Shown: positions 59,752 to 64,000 of the stretch, piece by piece | Layout: every line of letters begins with the position of its first letter | Numbering within the stretch: position 1 is the first letter of the stretch | Assembly: GCF_023091155.1 (NCBI RefSeq) | Contig: NZ_JAHWXK010000003.1 | Coordinates: forward strand, 62,001-126,000 | Source: Microbacterium sufflavum | GTDB lineage: Bacteria; Actinomycetota; Actinomycetes; Actinomycetales; Microbacteriaceae | Direction: 5' to 3' | DNA length: 64,000 nucleotides | Program-made: the position numbers and the translations under genes | Notes under the pieces: model-generated | What the model saw: only the letters and a program-made list of their open reading frames with translations | What the model was told of the DNA's origin: nothing | Database searches by the model: none

Positions 59752-60810
59752 TCAGTAGAACTCGACGGTGTCGACCACGGCGCGCAACTCGCGGCCGTCG
59801 AGCAGGCGGGTCGCGTTCTCCGCGAAGCGGCGGGCGATGCGCTCCTCCTCGCGGGAGCTGAGCGCCGCGGTGTGCGGACTCACGAGCACGCGCGGGTGCG
59901 ACCACAGGGGCGAGCCCTCCGGCAGCGGCTCCTCCTCGAACACGTCCAGCCCGGCGAACCCCACGCGCCCGTCGTCCAGCGCCCGCAGCAGCGCGGCCTC
60001 GTCGATCACGCTCCCCCGGCCCACGTTGGTGACGATCACCCCGGGGCGCACCGCCCGCAGCACGTCGTCGCCGATCAGGTGCCGGGTCTGCGCGGTACCG
60101 GGCAGCGTGACCACGATCGCGTCGACCTCCGCGACCACCTCGCTCAGCGCATCCGGGGAGACGAGCCGCTCGACCCCCTCCACCGGACGGCCGGAACGGC
60201 TCGTGCCCCACACCCGCGCACCCAGCGCATCGAATCGGCGCGCGCACTCCGCTCCGATCCCGCCCAACCCGACGACGAGCACCGTCATCTCCTCGACCTG
60301 CCTCATCTCCCACCGCTCGGGCCAGCGACGGTCGCGCTGATCCTCCAGCAGACGCGGCAACCCCTTGGCACCGGCGAGCACGGCGAACACCGCGAACTCG
60401 GCGAGAGTGCCACCGTGCACGCCGGCGCTCGTGGTGAAGACGACCCGGTCCAGGTCGGCGCGACCGAGGTCCGCGGCGCGCACCGTGCTCCCGCCGCCCG
60501 CCGCCGTGGTCATGACCCAGCGCAGCCGCGGGTTCGCGGACACCGTGCGCGCCAGGGCGCGGGGATCGACGTCCGGGATCCCGAACAGCACGTCGGCGGA
60601 GTCGACCAGGGCGTCGAAGGCCTCCTGCTGCTGCGGCGTGCGCGTGAACCCGGGGTCGCCCGACCAGTCCGCGGGCCCGCGCATCGGCGGCACGAGCGAC
60701 GGATCGCTCACCACCTCCAGGCGCGGCTCCAGCTCTTCGATGAGCCGGCACAGCTCCTCGGGCAGCGGCACCGCCACCACGGCGCGCACCTTCTTCTCGG
60801 ACTCCGTCAC
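59752..60810 (-). CDS. D-isomer-specific 2-hydroxyacid dehydrogenase family protein
   Basis: A 352-residue NAD(P) oxidoreductase. LVVGLGGIGAECARRFDALG is the Rossmann loop. Catalytic Arg in NVGRGSVIDE, Glu in FEEEPLPEGS and His in SPHTAA are all present. GTG at 60810 behind AGAGGGAG is chosen; the frame is open 40 codons further, but those codons are Arg-rich and overlap the divergent promoter zone. With gntK it may process 2-keto- or 2-hydroxy-gluconate-like acids; this is inference from context. Confidence 0.87.
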   Translation of the reverse strand: MTESEKKVRAVVAVPLPEELCRLIEELEPRLEVVSDPSLVPPMRGPADWSGDPGFTRTPQQQEAFDALVDSADVLFGIPDVDPRALARTVSANPRLRWVMTTAAGGGSTVRAADLGRADLDRVVFTTSAGVHGGTLAEFAVFAVLAGAKGLPRLLEDQRDRRWPERWEMRQVEEMTVLVVGLGGIGAECARRFDALGARVWGTSRSGRPVEGVERLVSPDALSEVVAEVDAIVVTLPGTAQTRHLIGDDVLRAVRPGVIVTNVGRGSVIDEAALLRALDDGRVGFAGLDVFEEEPLPEGSPLWSHPRVLVSPHTAALSSREEERIARRFAENATRLLDGRELRAVVDTVEFY

Positions 60811-60918
60811 GACGACTCCCTCTCTGCAGGCCTGCTCCGACCAGCGTAGAGGTCGAGGCGGGCCGCACCGCCGCGGCCTCACGGGGAAACGATCGCGCGC
60901 CGACCGACCGCACAGCGA

Positions 60919-60924
60919 TACGCT
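60919..60924 (+). promoter_or_regulatory. -10 element of gnd
   Basis: TACGCT, giving a leader of about 29 bases with a GAGGAG site (60948-60953) 6 bases before the GTG. This is a leadered start, unlike most neighbours. Confidence 0.5.
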
Positions 60925-60959
60925 GAACACAACCCTTCTTCACGATCGAGGAGCCCTCT

Positions 60960-62414
60960 GTGCCCGAAGCATCAGCGAACATCGGAGTCGTCGGACTCGC
61001 CGTCATGGGGTCGAACCTCGCCCGCAACCTCGCCAGCCGCGAGGGCAACACCGTGGCGATCTTCAACCGCAGCTACGAGAAGACCGAGACCCTCCTCGAG
61101 GAGCATCCGGAAGCCGGCTTCATCCCCGCCCGGACGTACCAGGAGTTCGCCGATGCGCTGCAGAAGCCGCGCACGGCCATCATCATGGTCAAGGCGGGTG
61201 CCCCGACCGACGCGGTGATCGATTCGCTGGTCGAGGTGTTCGAGCCGGGCGACATCATCGTCGACGGCGGCAACGCGTACTTCCCCGACACCATCCGCCG
61301 CGAGAAGGCCGTGCGGGAGACGGGCATCAACTTCGTCGGCGCCGGCATCTCCGGCGGCGAAGAGGGTGCGCTCACCGGTCCCTCGATCATGCCCGGCGGC
61401 TCCGACGAGTCGTGGGTCACGCTCGGCCCGATCCTCAAGTCCATCGCGGCGGTCGCCGAGGGCGAACCGTGCGTCACGCACGTGGGTCACGACGGTGCCG
61501 GCCACTTCGTCAAGATGGTGCACAACGGCATCGAGTACGCCGACATGCAGCTGATCGCCGAGGCCTACGACCTCATCCGTCGCGGCACCGGCAAGTCGCC
61601 CGCCGAGATCGCCGAGATCTTCGCGGAGTGGAACCGCGGCGAGCTCGAGTCGTACCTGATCGAGATCACCGCCGAGGTGCTCCGTCAGGTGGATGCGGAG
61701 ACCGGCAAGCCCCTCGTCGATGTGATCCTCGACCAGGCCGGCGCCAAGGGCACCGGCGCCTGGACCGTGCAGACCGCGCTGTCGCTCGGCGTCCCGGTCT
61801 CCGGCATCGCCGAGGCGACCTTCGCCCGCTCGCTCTCCTCGCACCCCGAGCAGCGCGCCGTCGCCGCGTCGCTTCCCGGACCCGACGAGGAGTTCACCGT
61901 GCCGGCCGATCAGGTCGATGCGTTCATCGAGGACGTGCGCCTGGCGCTCTACGCGTCGAAGATCGTCGCGTACTCGCAGGGCTTCGACGAGATCCGCGCG
62001 GGGGCCGCCGAGTACGGCTGGAACATCGACCTCGGCGCGATCTCCAAGATCTGGCGCGGCGGCTGCATCATCCGGGCGCAGTTCCTGAACCGGATCGCGG
62101 ACGCCTACGCCGAGACGCCCGACCTTCCCGTGCTGATGACGGCGCCGTACTTCGCCGAGGCGCTGACCCGCGCCCAGTCCGCCTGGCGCCGCGTCGTGGT
62201 GACGGCCGCGCAGTCGGGCATCCCCGCCCCGGCGTTCTCGTCGTCGCTGTCGTACTACGACGGCATCCGCGCCGACCGCCTCCCCGCCGCGCTCGTGCAG
62301 GGTCAGCGCGACTTCTTCGGCGCCCACACCTACAAGCGCATCGACAAGGACGGCACGTTCCACACGCTGTGGTCGGGCGACCGCACCGAGATCGAGGCCG
62401 AGGACACGCACTGA
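60960..62414 (+). CDS. gnd: 6-phosphogluconate dehydrogenase, decarboxylating (NADP)
   Basis: A 484-residue enzyme that oxidises 6-phosphogluconate to ribulose-5-phosphate, CO2 and NADPH. VVGLAVMGSNLARNLASR binds NADP, GAGISGGEEGALTGPSIMPGG and KMVHNGIEYADMQLIAEAY (catalytic Lys and substrate site) follow, and the C-terminal domain has RGGCIIRAQFL. Full-length, dimeric type. Terminator directly after. Confidence 0.97.
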   Translation: MPEASANIGVVGLAVMGSNLARNLASREGNTVAIFNRSYEKTETLLEEHPEAGFIPARTYQEFADALQKPRTAIIMVKAGAPTDAVIDSLVEVFEPGDIIVDGGNAYFPDTIRREKAVRETGINFVGAGISGGEEGALTGPSIMPGGSDESWVTLGPILKSIAAVAEGEPCVTHVGHDGAGHFVKMVHNGIEYADMQLIAEAYDLIRRGTGKSPAEIAEIFAEWNRGELESYLIEITAEVLRQVDAETGKPLVDVILDQAGAKGTGAWTVQTALSLGVPVSGIAEATFARSLSSHPEQRAVAASLPGPDEEFTVPADQVDAFIEDVRLALYASKIVAYSQGFDEIRAGAAEYGWNIDLGAISKIWRGGCIIRAQFLNRIADAYAETPDLPVLMTAPYFAEALTRAQSAWRRVVVTAAQSGIPAPAFSSSLSYYDGIRADRLPAALVQGQRDFFGAHTYKRIDKDGTFHTLWSGDRTEIEAEDTH

Positions 62415-62426
62415 CGCCTCCGTGCG

Positions 62427-62464
62427 ACGAGGGCCCGGGAACCGCATGGTTCCCGGGCCCTCGT
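62427..62464. terminator. bidirectional terminator between convergent gnd and flavin oxidase genes
   Basis: A perfect 17-bp stem (62427-62443 with 62448-62464) and 4-base loop, between the two stop codons. Confidence 0.88.
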
Positions 62465-62474
62465 GCGTCGTCGC

Positions 62475-63725
62475 TCAGACGCTGATGTTGTGGTTGCGGC
62501 GGAACAGGTTCTGCGGGTCCCACTGCCGCTTGACCTCGAGGAGCCGGGCGAACGCCTCTTCGGCATACATGCCGGCGACCGTCTCGGAGTGCTCCGTGTC
62601 GACGAAGTTGCTGTACTCGGCGAGGCGCCCCGCGGCGATCCGCTGGACCTCGACGGCAGCGCGCTCGCGCGCGGCGTCGTCGAGCAGTCCGGGGATGTCG
62701 AAGGCGGCCGCCATCACGAACCAGGTCGCGGAACGGGCGGGGAACGCGGTCGCCTCCTGGGGCACGTCGGCGAAGGCGCCGCCGAGCGAGCGCAGGAACA
62801 CGACCGACGCCGGATAGGCGCTCCGGAAGGCGATCAGGCGGTCGATCAGCTCATCATCGAGGTCGGACATGAGCCCGTTGGCCGCGATGAACCCGGGAGG
62901 AGCGGGGGCCTCCTCCCCCTCGGGCTGCGGCATCTCCAGCAGGATGTCGCGGTAGGCCGGCGTACTGACCTCACTGTGCACGCCATCGAGCGCGGCGATC
63001 GGGGCGAGGGCGGCCTGCAGCGCCTCGGGCTCGGGGCCGGCCCAGACCGCGGTGAGCCTGGCGCCCGCTGGAGCACTCGGGTCCATGGGCGGCACGTCCA
63101 TGAACGTGACGGTGAGCTCGCGCGGGGCATCGCGCATCAGGTCGCGTGTCGCCCGGAGGACGTCGGTGGCATCACCGTCGACGACGTTCTCGGCCAGCGC
63201 GATGCCCGGGAGCCGGTGCGCCTCGAAGTCGAAGCGGGTGACGATGCCGAAGTTGCCGCCACCGCCCCGCAGCGCCCAGAACAGGTCGGGGTGCTCGTCG
63301 GCGGAGGTCTCGATCACGTCGCCGGTCGCGGTCACGACCTGCGCGCCGACCAGCTGGTCGACCGCGAGGCCCCAGGCGCGGACCATCCAGCCGATGCCGC
63401 CGCCGAGGGTGAGACCGCCCACGCCGACGCTCGCGGTGTCGCCCGAGCTGAGCGCGAGGCCGTGGTTCGCGAGCTCCGCGGACACGTGGCCCCAGACGGC
63501 GCCGCCGCCGATGCGGACCCTGGTGCCCTCGACCTCGACGGAGGACAGGGCGCCGAGCTCGATGCGGATGCCGGGTGCGGGGGCGTGCGACCAGGGGCCG
63601 TGCCCGCCGGAGACGACGGTCAGCGGGACGGGTTCCCGTGCGGCGCGACGGACGAGGTCGGCGACCTCGGAGACGGTGGAGGGACGGTGGACGATGGGGG
63701 AAGGATGCTCGACGCTGTCGGTCAT
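62475..63725 (-). CDS. FAD-linked oxidoreductase of the berberine-bridge / 6-hydroxynicotine oxidase type
   Basis: A 416-residue flavoprotein. The FAD domain (1-200) has VVSGGHGPWSHAP, whose His is the likely covalent FAD link, GDTASVGVGGLTLGGGIGW and WALRGGGGNFGIVT. The C-terminal BBE motif is KRQWDPQNLFRRNHNI. Relatives oxidise alcohols, sugars or amines with oxygen. There is no signal peptide. ATG 63725 lies 6 bases after TACCGT. No partner gene reveals the substrate. Confidence 0.88.
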   Translation of the reverse strand: MTDSVEHPSPIVHRPSTVSEVADLVRRAAREPVPLTVVSGGHGPWSHAPAPGIRIELGALSSVEVEGTRVRIGGGAVWGHVSAELANHGLALSSGDTASVGVGGLTLGGGIGWMVRAWGLAVDQLVGAQVVTATGDVIETSADEHPDLFWALRGGGGNFGIVTRFDFEAHRLPGIALAENVVDGDATDVLRATRDLMRDAPRELTVTFMDVPPMDPSAPAGARLTAVWAGPEPEALQAALAPIAALDGVHSEVSTPAYRDILLEMPQPEGEEAPAPPGFIAANGLMSDLDDELIDRLIAFRSAYPASVVFLRSLGGAFADVPQEATAFPARSATWFVMAAAFDIPGLLDDAARERAAVEVQRIAAGRLAEYSNFVDTEHSETVAGMYAEEAFARLLEVKRQWDPQNLFRRNHNISV

Positions 63726-63731
63726 GAGCAC

Positions 63732-63737
63732 ACGGTA
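63732..63737 (-). promoter_or_regulatory. leaderless -10 element of the flavin oxidase gene
   Basis: TACCGT with a 6-base spacer to the ATG at 63725. Confidence 0.5.
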
Positions 63738-63829
63738 GACCCGGGCGCAGACATTCGGGAGGGCTGTTCCCAGAGAACACATAGCGGCCTCCATAGAAAT
63801 CGCATAGGAGATTCCGCAGAATAGACGCT

Positions 63830-64000
63830 ATGACCAGCGACCTGCCCGAACTGCGCCGCCCCGACGGCTCCCCTCTGCGCATCCTCGCCGTGGACGACGA
63901 GCAGATGCTCACCGACCTGCTCGCCATGGCCCTGCGGATGGAGGGGTGGGAGGTGCGCACCGCGTCGTCCGGCCTCGAGGCCATCCAGGTGGCCAAGGAG
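63830..64000 (+). CDS. response regulator, N-terminal part (3' end outside window)
   Basis: The first 57 codons are present and the frame is open to the window edge. LRILAVDDEQMLTDLLAMAL with the acidic residues of a receiver domain, then GWEVRTASSGLEAIQVA, fit an OmpR-type two-component regulator. A CAGAAT hexamer lies 7 bases before the ATG, so this may also be leaderless. The output domain is not visible. Confidence 0.85.
   Translation, partial: MTSDLPELRRPDGSPLRILAVDDEQMLTDLLAMALRMEGWEVRTASSGLEAIQVAKE

Noticed and set aside
60811..60930. Forty-codon extension of the 2-hydroxyacid dehydrogenase
   Set aside because: Arg/Cys-rich, unlike the family N-terminus, and it covers the divergent gnd promoter; GTG at 60810 has a good ribosome site.
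1..64000. tRNA, rRNA, insertion sequence, prophage, CRISPR or toxin-antitoxin loci
   Set aside because: None was found when looking for cloverleaf ends, transposase motifs, phage genes, spaced repeats or paired small toxin-like frames; this was reading by eye, not a computed search.

Overview
The window is about 70% GC chromosomal DNA with dense, mostly overlapping genes, many GTG starts and a gene set typical of Actinobacteria: acyl-CoA carboxylase alpha, beta and epsilon subunits, LpdA, DUF3039 and a four-gene sdhCDAB. The mixture fits the family Microbacteriaceae (Microbacterium-like) best. No insertion sequence, phage, tRNA, rRNA or CRISPR array was seen. The text begins inside a DNA ligase gene and ends inside a response-regulator gene.

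Layout. 1-9.5 kb: ligase tail, metal efflux pump, the murI-rph-rdgB cluster, pncB, DUF3039, and an ABC export pair whose ATPase carries a very long histone-tail-like extension. 9.7-21.6 kb: LicC-like cytidylyltransferase, an EcsC-like protein, accD-accE, a ROK repressor, a three-gene two-component operon, a TrmA-type RNA methyltransferase divergent from maf, and the biotin-carrying alpha subunit. 21.6-25.9 kb: LpdA, purine nucleoside phosphorylase, phosphohexomutase and an HPr-like protein. 25.9-33.6 kb: a self-contained mannitol phosphotransferase locus (PRD activator, orphan IIB, HPr, EI, MtlA, MtlF, MtlD). 33.6-37.6 kb: an accessory monooxygenase / bile-acid-type symporter / epimerase cassette and a hydrolase. 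37.6-47.8 kb (minus strand): nucleoside uptake (BMP lipoprotein, ATPase, two permeases) and salvage (cdd, deoA, add), followed by a deacetylase and a PfkB kinase. 47.9-64 kb: manC, sdhCDAB, YihY-type membrane protein, exonuclease III, trpS, pth, rplY, gluconokinase, gnd, a flavin oxidase and a response regulator.

The genes fit together as nucleoside uptake and salvage feeding pentose phosphates (deoA, pnp, phosphohexomutase, gnd, gluconokinase), mannitol uptake feeding fructose-6-phosphate, acyl-CoA carboxylation for lipid or propionate metabolism, and respiration through succinate dehydrogenase. From memory, the core gene order resembles Mycobacterium tuberculosis Rv3280-Rv3336, with the mannitol, monooxygenase and nucleoside-transporter loci as insertions into that backbone.

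The most striking regulatory feature is a TANNNT hexamer placed 6 or 7 bases before the start codon of 18 genes. This is the geometry expected of leaderless transcripts. In two cases the hexamer begins with the TAG stop codon of the upstream gene, and in one case two divergent hexamers overlap by 2 bp. The strongest candidates for something undescribed are the ABC ATPase with a lysine-every-fifth-residue tail, the membrane protein that looks like a decayed histidine kinase beside an intact one, and the orphan chitobiose-type IIB inside the mannitol operon.
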